The position numbers and the translations under genes are program-made. A stretch of 64,000 bases of DNA from Paenibacillus sp. HWE-109 (GTDB taxonomy: Bacteria > Bacillota > Bacilli > Paenibacillales > NBRC-103111). Shown here in pieces: positions 14,982 to 23,423 of this stretch. The first letter of the stretch is position 1, and the number at the start of each line of letters is the position of its first letter. The stretch spans positions 6,324,001 through 6,388,000 of the forward strand of contig NZ_CP091881.1 in assembly GCF_022163125.1 (NCBI RefSeq), given 5' to 3'. Below the pieces are notes generated by a model. The model saw nothing but the letters and a program-made list of their open reading frames with translations. It did no database searches and was not told the DNA's origin.

Positions 14982-17750
14982 TCAAGAAACAGATAAGGTA
15001 CCATTCCACTCAGCTGTTGTACCATGTTGGAAAAATTCATCGCATAAATAGAAGTACAGCTGTGCCGCTTTATCTTGACGGTTCTGCTTAATAACCATCA
15101 GGAAAGCTTCTCTTGCGTCATAGAAACGTCCCACTTGATAGAAGGTGACCGCTTGCTCGAACAGCACTTTCGTCTTATCTTTCAAGGTACGAATCGTATC
15201 CAAATCCCCTTGATAGACATCGAACAGATGGAGCGGTTCTTTGACCCCTTCTACCTGTATCAAGCCCAGATTCCGATATTGGAATCCTGCCGGCTTTTCC
15301 AGAGATTGAATGACGTAATCGGTAATCAGAATGGAAGCGCCTAACGGCTCAGTCATTTTCTCTAGCATCGTAGCGACATTGACCCCATCCGAGATAACGT
15401 TGCCTTCCAAGCGCTGTTCTTCCCCAATAATTCCGAGGCGAAGCGGCCCTTTGTGCAGGCCAATGCCGAAATCAATAGGCTGGTAGCCGACTTTGGCACG
15501 ATGAGAATTGTAGATTTCCAGTTCTTTGCGCATTTCAATGCAAGCCAGCAGTGCTTCATCAGCTTGATTTGGGAATAACGCCATGAAACCAGCGCCCAAA
15601 TATTTATTCATAAGCCCTTGGTGGTTGCGAACATAAGGACCGAACCGTTTGAGAAACGAGTTGACGAAATTGAAATTTTCTTCCGGCGTAAGCCTCTTCG
15701 AAATATGGAAAAATCCGCGAATATTAAAAATTAGAATCGACATATTCTTCTCGACTTGATCACCGAGCGCAACATCCAGAATGCTTTCTTTATTCAGGAA
15801 ATGCAGAAACTGCTGCGGCACGAATCGATAGTACGCTTGACTGAAATTCTCCACCTTCGTGATATAATCCCGGATGCGCGCGGCCATCGTATTGACGCTA
15901 TCGCCCAAATCCGAAACTTCATCTCTCGTGTTAATGGTAACGACTGTATCCCAATTGCCCTTGGCGATCTCCCCCACACTGTTGCGCAGCTTGCGAATCG
16001 AGGATAGCAGGACATACGTCATAAGGAAAAGCACCAGCAGCAGACCGACAGAGATCAAAGCAATATTGCGAATGATGGAATTCAGCACCGTTTGGCGATG
16101 CTTGAGTATGCCGTCCAGGTTCTTGCTCGTTTCGAACACTCCGACAATTTGGCCGGCTGAATTGAAAATAGGAGCAATAGCGTAACGCCACTCGCCTGAG
16201 AAATCCTGCCACTGCCCTTTGGCCGGCTTCCCTTCCAATACGACTTGCTGATTCTCCGGCGTTTGTTGGAACGGATTGAACATGTGCATCCCGTCATCAT
16301 CTTCCAATATGCGATAAATGACGCCGTTTTCGTATTTATAAACAGCTTTGTAAAAGCCTTGGTTGTCGTCTTGATCATTGTTTTCGAAGACAGATTGAAT
16401 CTTTTTGCGGAAGGATTGATAGATCGCGCCTTTGTAATCCAGCGGGGACGTGAGGCTCTCCAGTTTATCGCCATCGATCAGGTTTTGACCGTTTTTGGCC
16501 AGCAAAGTAAGCTCGCTGAAGGTTTCTTCTTCCATTTTCTTCGAAAAACTGTTGTAGATCACAGTGGACAGCAAAATCATAGATACCGCAATGACCGGCA
16601 CAAGAATGAAGATTTGTTTCATCATCAGAGGCAATCTGCGATTCAGCAAATTGAAGAAAATAATTTTAATCGCAATGAGCAGCAAAATAACTCCCACAAT
16701 CGCCAGAGACCACAGCAATATAACCTTCGTTCGCGCCGCATCGCTATACTGAGCCTCAACGAGCGACGGCGTAAGTGTGCCGTCCGGCAGACGACGATTG
16801 ATTTGCGCCGATTCCACGATAATCAGACTGTCATCATCAGCAATACTGCTGGAGGTGGCGTCGAAAGCAAGCTCAACTCCGCTCGCTTTGGCCTTATCCT
16901 CGTTGACCAATTCCTCAATTACATAGGGTTGTTTGGGATCGAGCCTGGAGATGGTCTTACTGTTAAAATCAATAAAAATGAGCCGCCCATGATTGTCTAG
17001 ATGCATGCTTTCGGGAAAATTGCGTCTGGTGCGATCGAGGCCCGGTACCGGATACACAAGCTCTGAGCGCCCATCTTCGAAGGCGCGATAAATCTCGCCG
17101 CTGCGTGTTGAGTAATAAATTTCACCGGGCTTAAAGCCATCGGCTTCGGATATGTATTTATTCGTTGGAAGCTTAACGGAGTAAGCAATTTGAGGTGTCG
17201 AGGAAGCCGTTTCTCCCACAGGCTCCCTGTATAAGGTGAGCTTGTCGGTCTCATCATTGAAAAAGTAAACCATACCTTGGCGAATCTGCACGTTGCGCAA
17301 GGAACCCAGACGATATCTACGGGCTTGTGAATCCGTATATTCTTGCGTAAACAAGCTGCGATCGAACTGACCTTCCGGTGTGTAACGCACGATCTGCTCG
17401 GATTTCACAGCTATGCCATAAGGGTCCAATAGCGTACGAATCGTATATAAATAGCCTTGATCGTCAACAGCCATATCATTAAACCGGTAGACTTCACCGT
17501 TCTTCCCCGTGTCACTGGTGATGGAGAATTGCAGGACACCCTTGGCATTAAGCTTATGAATGGTTTTCTTGGCATTATCGATGACGAATAAATTGTCTTG
17601 ATGGTCAGAGATCGCCTTCGATAAACCGTCAAAAGGCATGCTTTTGTTAAAAGGCCATAGGGTAAAGCTATCCCTGTGCATACTCAGGTAGCTTCCTGCA
17701 GCGCCCAGAAGCAGCAGGACGAGCAGCAATGCCGCAATCGATTTCTTCAT
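14982..17750 (-). CDS. Membrane class III cyclase homologue with sensor and HAMP domain, probably catalytically dead
   Basis: The 922-aa product has an N-terminal membrane segment, an extracytoplasmic NHL/propeller-like region (about 35-335), two membrane helices (about 344-366 and 379-400), an extracytoplasmic sensor region (about 400-560), a fourth helix, a HAMP domain (about 583-637) and a nucleotide cyclase domain (about 670-845). In this domain LIFNIRGF has Asn676 where the first metal Asp belongs, KYLGAGFMALF has Ala720 for the second metal Asp, and NVATMLE has Met795 for the catalytic Arg. So it probably does not make cAMP or cGMP. The start at 17750 is chosen for GGAG 11 nt upstream and the signal-anchor sequence. 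Confidence 0.85.
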   Translation of the reverse strand: MKKSIAALLLVLLLLGAAGSYLSMHRDSFTLWPFNKSMPFDGLSKAISDHQDNLFVIDNAKKTIHKLNAKGVLQFSITSDTGKNGEVYRFNDMAVDDQGYLYTIRTLLDPYGIAVKSEQIVRYTPEGQFDRSLFTQEYTDSQARRYRLGSLRNVQIRQGMVYFFNDETDKLTLYREPVGETASSTPQIAYSVKLPTNKYISEADGFKPGEIYYSTRSGEIYRAFEDGRSELVYPVPGLDRTRRNFPESMHLDNHGRLIFIDFNSKTISRLDPKQPYVIEELVNEDKAKASGVELAFDATSSSIADDDSLIIVESAQINRRLPDGTLTPSLVEAQYSDAARTKVILLWSLAIVGVILLLIAIKIIFFNLLNRRLPLMMKQIFILVPVIAVSMILLSTVIYNSFSKKMEEETFSELTLLAKNGQNLIDGDKLESLTSPLDYKGAIYQSFRKKIQSVFENNDQDDNQGFYKAVYKYENGVIYRILEDDDGMHMFNPFQQTPENQQVVLEGKPAKGQWQDFSGEWRYAIAPIFNSAGQIVGVFETSKNLDGILKHRQTVLNSIIRNIALISVGLLLVLFLMTYVLLSSIRKLRNSVGEIAKGNWDTVVTINTRDEVSDLGDSVNTMAARIRDYITKVENFSQAYYRFVPQQFLHFLNKESILDVALGDQVEKNMSILIFNIRGFFHISKRLTPEENFNFVNSFLKRFGPYVRNHQGLMNKYLGAGFMALFPNQADEALLACIEMRKELEIYNSHRAKVGYQPIDFGIGLHKGPLRLGIIGEEQRLEGNVISDGVNVATMLEKMTEPLGASILITDYVIQSLEKPAGFQYRNLGLIQVEGVKEPLHLFDVYQGDLDTIRTLKDKTKVLFEQAVTFYQVGRFYDAREAFLMVIKQNRQDKAAQLYFYLCDEFFQHGTTAEWNGTLSVS

Positions 17751-17767
17751 CGCTCTGTAATCTCCTC

Positions 17768-20700
17768 TTAATTGGCAATCTGAATAATTTGCGTAGGGGC
17801 GTTCCATTCCACCTGTAGGCCCAAAGATTCAGAAATGAATCTTAAAGGCACATAGGTCTTTCCTTCCAGAAGCAAGGCAGGCGCCTCGATTTGGTAAGGT
17901 TCTCCATCTATGTAAGCCGTAGCATTGTTGATCTGACAAGTAATGGCCGCATAATCCGAGCTGACCGTAACAGTCATGCTCTCTTGCTCCCAATCCACGG
18001 CCGCTCCGAATGATTCGGATACAGATCGTATAGGTAAATAGGCCTGCCCATTTATTATAACAGGCGGAGCGTCGAATTTGATGAAAATATTAGGTGAAAG
18101 AACATTTTCTGCCGGGATCGGTCGAATGCTGACATCAAGATCCTCGGGGATCGCTGTCGTCTGGGCAAGAGCGGCTGAAAGATCCGCGAGTTTCTGCAGT
18201 TCCTCGGCGCTGTATTTGGCCTTCTCCTGCTGCTGCAGCTGGCCCAGCAGCTTGCTGACCTGCTGCTCAAGCAGCGGCTGCACCGAGGAATCCAGCGGCA
18301 TGCTGGCCGCCAATTCCTGCACGGCATCGAGCTGCGCGAACAGCGCATCCTTCTGCATCGACTGCGCAGCCTCGTCGACGGCGGCCAGCGAGCGGGTCAG
18401 CGTCGCGACCCGCTCTGCGTCCTGCTGCGCCTGCGCATCGCGCAGCGCAGCTTGCAGCTTCTGCTTCGCTGCGGCGAGCGAAGCCACGCCTTCGGATGCG
18501 CCAGCCTGCGCATCCGCGAGCTGCGCCTGCGTCGCCAGCAGCGGCAACAGCGCAGCTGCTGCCGCACTGGCATCGCCGGCGGCGATGGCTTGCTCCAGCT
18601 TCACCTGCTGGAGCTCAGCCTGCTCGGCCAGCTGATCTTCGCTGGCCTCAGCCTCGGCCCCACCACCCGGTTCCGCAGGCGGCTGCGCCCCTTCCTCAGC
18701 CAGCGCTGCGATCAGCGCGTCCGGGTTGTTCACCAGCTCCATCTGCTTGAGCGCTGCTCCGGCGTCGCCGGCAAGCAGCGCTTCCGCCATGCCGAGCCGG
18801 GCCTGTGCATCCTTCAGCTGCACCGCCAAATCCGCGATCTCGGTCAGCTTCATATCTGTGACCGCAGCGGCTTTGGCAGCTTCCAGCTTCACGATGTCCT
18901 TCTTCAAGGCATCAATCTGCTGCTGCAATTGTGCAGGCGTTTCTGCGGCGGCAATCGCGCCAGGCTTCGTTATTTCTACCGTCACCTTTAATGCGGCCGA
19001 TTCTTCCTTCGAGAGTGCGGCCGAACTGCCTGAATCCGTCAGAACGCTTGGATCTACAGCATTATCGAGACCGAACCAACCTGCCCCCGGCTCCGAAGGT
19101 TGATAAAAAACCCCTTGCCCCGACTTGGCCATCGTCGCCGCAGCGGCATTGTAAGCCGCAGGTGTAAGTGCTTCAAGCTGAACTTTGTAGGAACCTATGA
19201 TAACCGTGCCAAGTCCTGCGTCCTCTGCGGCAGACTCCCCGCTACCTGCGCCCGCCTCATTATTGATGGCGGCTGCGAGCTGACCCGAGTTCCCTTTGCC
19301 TTCAAGGGGAAACTCAGCAATCTTTTTCCCTTTTTGATACAGATTGACCTTGAGATTATCTATTTGACTAAATCTCAGTGTCAGATTCCGCACTGATTTC
19401 GTCAATTTCGTACGCTTGCCAATCGCATGACCGTCTTTGGTAAACACAGCGTACTCGGTTGCCCCCAGCTTTTTATTCACATTTAGGCTAAAATCACTAA
19501 GCAGCGGGCCGACCGCTGGCTTCAACTTCCACGTGCCCACAGGTGCTTGGGGTTTTTGCGATTTAACCGCTGCGAGCCCATCATCCAGATTGCGATACGG
19601 CAGGATGCCCTTTGTCAGCGTTTGACTAACAGCCCCGCCCGTATCCAAATCCAGCTTGCCTAAAGCCGTTTTATAACTAACCTGCGCAGCAAGTATCTGT
19701 CTATCCGCCGTAACCACGGCTTCTTGGAACGCTGGAAGCTCATCTGTTTTCATCAGACTTAACTTGACCTTTTGTGCAGCCTTATCTAAATTGGTTTTGG
19801 CATTGTCGCGATCGCGCAGAGCTTGGGCATAGCCCTCTTCGGCTCCTTTGGCTTCAAGAAAAGATTGCCTCACGGCAGCGATCACCGCTGTTCGACTTTC
19901 TTTTTCCTGCAGCACCGCTTTGTTCTGCTCCATCGTCGCAATCGGCAGCGCATCCCGCAGATCGTCCAAATAGCGAAGTCCGTCAAACTCTCCTTGGAGC
20001 AGAGATTTGGGAATCGGTATGACACCAAGCAGCAGGAAAAAACCTTCCCAATCTTTCTTCACCTGCGCTAGCGTCGTTTCATAGCTGGCCATAAACAATT
20101 CCATGTCCACATCCTGCGACTTATACATGCCGTCCATGACCTTCATTCGTGCGGGACCAAATTTCGAACTGTATAAATTACGGGTCGTATTCAGCTTGTT
20201 GTCAGCCAAACGGCGAGCCTCCGAATCTTTGAGCAAATTGACTGTTGATTTCAGCGCGCTTGCTATGTAAGCGGGCAGTTTGTCTTGCTTCAAATCTGCA
20301 TAATCGGGTTCAAAAGAAAGCTCGACCTTATTTTCCATCTCGATATTCAGCAGCTTGCCGAGCGCTAACCGACTCGATTTGGCCGACAGTTGTGCTTGTT
20401 TGTAAGCGGAAGATGCCTTCTCCAGCGCCGTGTCCGCTTTCTCCTGTTCGGCTGCATCTGCAAGTCCAAACTTGCGCTTCTTTTTCACTGTGTCCACAAC
20501 CGTCTTGGCTTCTTCCCACCGCTTGCGCGCTTGCTCTTCCGCCGCCGCATCCTGATAAGTTGTTAAATATGCTTTCTGAACATCGATCTGAACGGAGTTC
20601 ATCGACTGCCGCAGTGTTTCCTCGGCAAGATACAACCCTTTGGCCGCCTCCGGCACCTTCAAACGCGTCAGCAGATCCTGACTTAAATTGCGTGGCTTGG

Positions 20701-20950
20701 CAAAAAGACCGGAAGCTTTGGCCTCCTCGCTTTTCACCGCATGCCGGGCTTGTTCCAGCTCTATTTTTTTCTGCAAAATATCTGTCCGTGCATCCCGCAA
20801 CACCGCGCTGATTTTGACCCCCTGAGCCATCGCTTCCTGCATCGTTAAGGTTTTTACCGTCAACGCTTCCACGCGGGGACCATTTGTCAATAATGATGAT
20901 GCTCCGAGCAGTAGAATAAGACCCCATTTTACCCATTTGACCTCGAACAC
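17768..20950 (-). CDS. Secreted TolC-like coiled-coil protein with C-terminal stalk domain
   Basis: The 1060-aa protein starts at a GTG (GGAGGG 7 nt upstream) and has a signal peptide (about 1-29, with GLILLLGASSLL). Residues about 36-450 resemble the helical hairpins of TolC-type outer-membrane efflux proteins (LTMQEAMAQGV.. and ..EETLRQSMNSVQIDVQKAYL). A beta-rich part follows, then a long Ala/Gln/Glu-rich coiled coil (about 680-950). The last 95 residues are two copper-amine-oxidase-N-like repeats (PVIINGQAYLPIRSVSESFG, ALLLEGKTYVPLRFISESLG), a common Paenibacillus cell-surface domain. It is the first gene of the ten-gene operon. A TolC-like helical domain in a cell without an outer membrane is odd; a wall-spanning structural role is inference. 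Confidence 0.75.
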   Translation of the reverse strand: MFEVKWVKWGLILLLGASSLLTNGPRVEALTVKTLTMQEAMAQGVKISAVLRDARTDILQKKIELEQARHAVKSEEAKASGLFAKPRNLSQDLLTRLKVPEAAKGLYLAEETLRQSMNSVQIDVQKAYLTTYQDAAAEEQARKRWEEAKTVVDTVKKKRKFGLADAAEQEKADTALEKASSAYKQAQLSAKSSRLALGKLLNIEMENKVELSFEPDYADLKQDKLPAYIASALKSTVNLLKDSEARRLADNKLNTTRNLYSSKFGPARMKVMDGMYKSQDVDMELFMASYETTLAQVKKDWEGFFLLLGVIPIPKSLLQGEFDGLRYLDDLRDALPIATMEQNKAVLQEKESRTAVIAAVRQSFLEAKGAEEGYAQALRDRDNAKTNLDKAAQKVKLSLMKTDELPAFQEAVVTADRQILAAQVSYKTALGKLDLDTGGAVSQTLTKGILPYRNLDDGLAAVKSQKPQAPVGTWKLKPAVGPLLSDFSLNVNKKLGATEYAVFTKDGHAIGKRTKLTKSVRNLTLRFSQIDNLKVNLYQKGKKIAEFPLEGKGNSGQLAAAINNEAGAGSGESAAEDAGLGTVIIGSYKVQLEALTPAAYNAAAATMAKSGQGVFYQPSEPGAGWFGLDNAVDPSVLTDSGSSAALSKEESAALKVTVEITKPGAIAAAETPAQLQQQIDALKKDIVKLEAAKAAAVTDMKLTEIADLAVQLKDAQARLGMAEALLAGDAGAALKQMELVNNPDALIAALAEEGAQPPAEPGGGAEAEASEDQLAEQAELQQVKLEQAIAAGDASAAAAALLPLLATQAQLADAQAGASEGVASLAAAKQKLQAALRDAQAQQDAERVATLTRSLAAVDEAAQSMQKDALFAQLDAVQELAASMPLDSSVQPLLEQQVSKLLGQLQQQEKAKYSAEELQKLADLSAALAQTTAIPEDLDVSIRPIPAENVLSPNIFIKFDAPPVIINGQAYLPIRSVSESFGAAVDWEQESMTVTVSSDYAAITCQINNATAYIDGEPYQIEAPALLLEGKTYVPLRFISESLGLQVEWNAPTQIIQIAN

Positions 20951-21125
20951 ACTGATTCCCTCCGCTCCGCATTTCTCTCCTTTTATAGTACAATATCTCC
21001 TTCACTCTCGCACTCACTTTTGGAGAAAATTAGCGAAACCCATCGAATATAGTAATAGATTGCTGCTGAACCGCTTTTCTAGTAGTATGAAAGTAATAGA
21101 ATTGCAACGAATAGGAGAGATCCGA
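20951..21125. other. Divergent control region of the two system operons
   Basis: This 175-nt gap must hold promoters for the minus-strand ten-gene operon and the plus-strand DUF4280-MORN pair. On the minus strand TACTAT (20985-20990) could be a -10 but has no good -35, so an alternative sigma factor is possible. Confidence 0.5.
21060..21088 (+). promoter_or_regulatory. Weak candidate promoter of the DUF4280-MORN pair
   Basis: TTGCTG (21060-21065) and TAGTAT (21083-21088) are 17 nt apart, upstream of the DUF4280 gene. The match to sigma-A consensus is only moderate. Confidence 0.35.
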
Positions 21126-21512
21126 ATGGGAAACCTCGTCTGTGGCGGAGCGATGCTGCAATGCTCGTTCGGCGCTGCGCCCGGCACCCTGATGGTGCTG
21201 CCAGCCAATATGGTCATGACCGCGATGCCAATAGCCAATATTATGGATAATAAGCCTCTGGTGAACATTTTACCGTTTGGCATGTGCAACTCCCTGGCTA
21301 ATCCGACTGTGGCTGCCGCTACTGCCGCTGCGTTTGGCGTGCTGACCCCCATGCCCTGCCTACCTGTGACCGCTGCTCCCTGGGTTCCCGGCTCACCAAC
21401 CGTGCTCGTCGCCAACATGCCCGCTCTGAACAATTCCTCCAAGTGCATGTGCAACTGGGGCGGCGTCATTCAAATCCAACATCCTGGTCAAATGACCATC
21501 CAAGTCCCATAA
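21126..21512 (+). CDS. DUF4280 PAAR-like protein
   Basis: The 128-aa protein is full-length for DUF4280, which resembles PAAR repeat tips that cap the spike of contractile injection devices. Features are MGNLVCGGAMLQCSFG at the start, NLxPFGMCNSLANP-like and MPCLPVTAAPWVPGSP motifs, and CMCNWGGVIQI near the end with conserved Cys residues that could bind metal. The ATG at 21126 has AGGAGA 7 nt upstream; a longer open frame upstream is not supported. It is divergent from the DUF4157 operon and followed by the MORN gene. A spike-tip or cargo-display role is inferred from family and context. Confidence 0.9.
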   Translation: MGNLVCGGAMLQCSFGAAPGTLMVLPANMVMTAMPIANIMDNKPLVNILPFGMCNSLANPTVAAATAAAFGVLTPMPCLPVTAAPWVPGSPTVLVANMPALNNSSKCMCNWGGVIQIQHPGQMTIQVP

Positions 21513-21560
21513 CTTTATCGCCATCACCCCATTAATCATCCCCACTAGGAGTGAACACAT

Positions 21561-23237
21561 TTGGAGATCCAGCCGGTCAAAACGATTGAAAAAGTGCTAA
21601 GGCCCGTCGTAGCACCGTTCATCGGTCATGTCATGAAAGCCATCGCAACTATTGGAAGACTCCCTAAATTAGCGATTATCAAGTTCCAGCAGATCCTGAG
21701 AGTCATGCTGCAAACACGTGAAACTTCACTCAAAAACTATGTGCTGATCGGCTCCTACTATATTTCCAAACGCCTGCTGCTATTCGTCACCCTGCTGATT
21801 CTCGTATTGATCTTTTTTATCTTTATCCGCCCGCCGGCGATCGTGAACAAATGGCTTCATCGCGTGCCAATTCTCCAAGAGAACTCAACCAAATTGACCA
21901 GCTTCTCGGGCAGCGGCAAAGTGGTTGGCACGGAAAAAGATGCCCGCTATGAAGGCGATTTGGTCGACGGCCTGTACGCCGGGAAAGGCAAGCTGTTCCA
22001 CAAAAACGGCCAAATTGCTTATGAAGGCGATTTTGAAAAAGGGCAGAAATCAGGCAGCGGCTCCGTCTACGACGAGCATGGCACCTTGCAGTACAAAGGC
22101 GCTTTCGCCGGCGATGCCTATAATGGAGCTGGCACGCAGTATGATCAGAACCAGAAAGTGCTGTACATCGGTGAGTTTCAAAATGGCAAATACGGCGGCG
22201 CCGGGAAATTATTTGCGCCCAGCGGCGATCTTAAATATGAAGGCGCGTTTAACGGAGGACTCTACAACGGAGCTGGCAAGCTGTTCACCTCTGGCGGCAT
22301 CGCCCTCTACGAGGGCGAATTTGCGGCCGGTCAGTACAGCGGCGCCGGGAAGCTGTTTGATCCGAAGGGCCTTCTCATCTATGAAGGCGGCTTTAAGAAC
22401 GGCAGCTATTCCGGAGACGGCACGGAGTTCTATACGAATGGCCTGATCAAATACAAAGGCCAATTCCTTGCAGGCACGTATGGCGGGGAAGGCACCGCAT
22501 ACGATGACAAAGGCGTGCCGCGTACCAAAGGCACGTTCCAAAGCGGCGCGCTGAATGGCGCCGGAGAGGCGTATAACGAGTTGGGCAAACTCGTCTACAA
22601 GGGCGATTTCAAAGCCGGCGTCTATGACGGCATTGGCACGTTGTTCGATGCAGACGGCGCGCCGCTGCTGCGGAGCTTTTTTGCAGGCGGCCAGGCCAGC
22701 CTGCAGAGCTTCCTCGGTTTGTCCAGCAAGAAAGTCGAAGACTTGCTGGGCAAACCTGGCGAAGTGACGCTGCAGGATGCGAGCGTCCTGCTTGCAGGGC
22801 AGGAGCCGCCGGCGACGAGCGACTCCGCTGCTGCGGAGTCGGCGGCCGCTGATCCAGCGGGTGGCACGGGTGGCGTCGCGGGTGCTGGCACGGGCGACGC
22901 CGGAGTATCAGCAGCAAGCGTTAAGCTGCTGCTGAGCTATCCGGCCTACCAGCTGTCGCTGCTGGTCGAGCCGTCCAAGGCCAATCCCAAAGAGGCCGTC
23001 GTGACCTCCCTCAGCATTTGGGGCTCGAAGCCATTGGCGCTGCTGCAGCCAGTCATCGAGACCGTCAAAAAGCGCGGAGAACCTAACGATGCCGGCTACA
23101 GCGTGATGGAAACAGCCGTAGGCGCCGGAACTGGCGCCTACGCGAACACCTACTACAAAGGTGATTATCTCTTCACCTTCACGTACTTCAACAAAACCAA
23201 AGAAGCCCACCTGCTGCAGGTGAGCTCCACCAAATAA
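21561..23237 (+). CDS. Membrane-anchored MORN-repeat protein (TTG start)
   Basis: The 558-aa protein starts at a TTG with AGGAG 9 nt upstream. Residues 1-70 are probably cytoplasmic, 71-89 a membrane helix (LLLFVTLLILVLIFFIFI), and about 130-362 ten MORN-like repeats of 23-24 residues (pattern YEGDF..G.Y.G.GKLF...G). A low-complexity linker (about 415-445) precedes a C-terminal domain of about 110 residues that I do not recognise. MORN repeats in bacteria act as scaffolds. It is 48 nt after the DUF4280 gene and shares its transcript, ending at a terminator at 23241-23284. Confidence 0.85.
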   Translation: MEIQPVKTIEKVLRPVVAPFIGHVMKAIATIGRLPKLAIIKFQQILRVMLQTRETSLKNYVLIGSYYISKRLLLFVTLLILVLIFFIFIRPPAIVNKWLHRVPILQENSTKLTSFSGSGKVVGTEKDARYEGDLVDGLYAGKGKLFHKNGQIAYEGDFEKGQKSGSGSVYDEHGTLQYKGAFAGDAYNGAGTQYDQNQKVLYIGEFQNGKYGGAGKLFAPSGDLKYEGAFNGGLYNGAGKLFTSGGIALYEGEFAAGQYSGAGKLFDPKGLLIYEGGFKNGSYSGDGTEFYTNGLIKYKGQFLAGTYGGEGTAYDDKGVPRTKGTFQSGALNGAGEAYNELGKLVYKGDFKAGVYDGIGTLFDADGAPLLRSFFAGGQASLQSFLGLSSKKVEDLLGKPGEVTLQDASVLLAGQEPPATSDSAAAESAAADPAGGTGGVAGAGTGDAGVSAASVKLLLSYPAYQLSLLVEPSKANPKEAVVTSLSIWGSKPLALLQPVIETVKKRGEPNDAGYSVMETAVGAGTGAYANTYYKGDYLFTFTYFNKTKEAHLLQVSSTK

Positions 23238-23240
23238 AGC

Positions 23241-23284
23241 AAAGGCTGCCTCCGAATATTGCTCTCGGATGGCAGCCTTCTTTG
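23241..23284 (+). terminator. Terminator after the MORN gene
   Basis: GGCTGCCTCCGA pairs with TCGGATGGCAGCC (one bulged base) and is followed by TTCTTT. It begins within a few bases of the MORN stop codon. Confidence 0.9.
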
Positions 23285-23423
23285 TGCGAATGGTTGGAAT
23301 CTCTACGCACATAAGCCGAATTGCATTGGAGTAAATCCAATACAATCCGCTAATGAAGCAAAACGAGCCTATTAGACGCGCTTCGCATCGTCAACAATCT
23401 AGCTACTCTCCCTTGCAGCCGCT

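Noticed and set aside
5620..23237. Complete contractile injection system
   Set aside because: No sheath, tube, baseplate or ATPase gene is visible, so only an associated or novel locus can be claimed.
23320..23345. Inverted repeat near the end of anmK as terminator
   Set aside because: The stem around ATTGGAGTAAATCCAAT has no T-run on the minus strand and lies about 80 nt after the stop.
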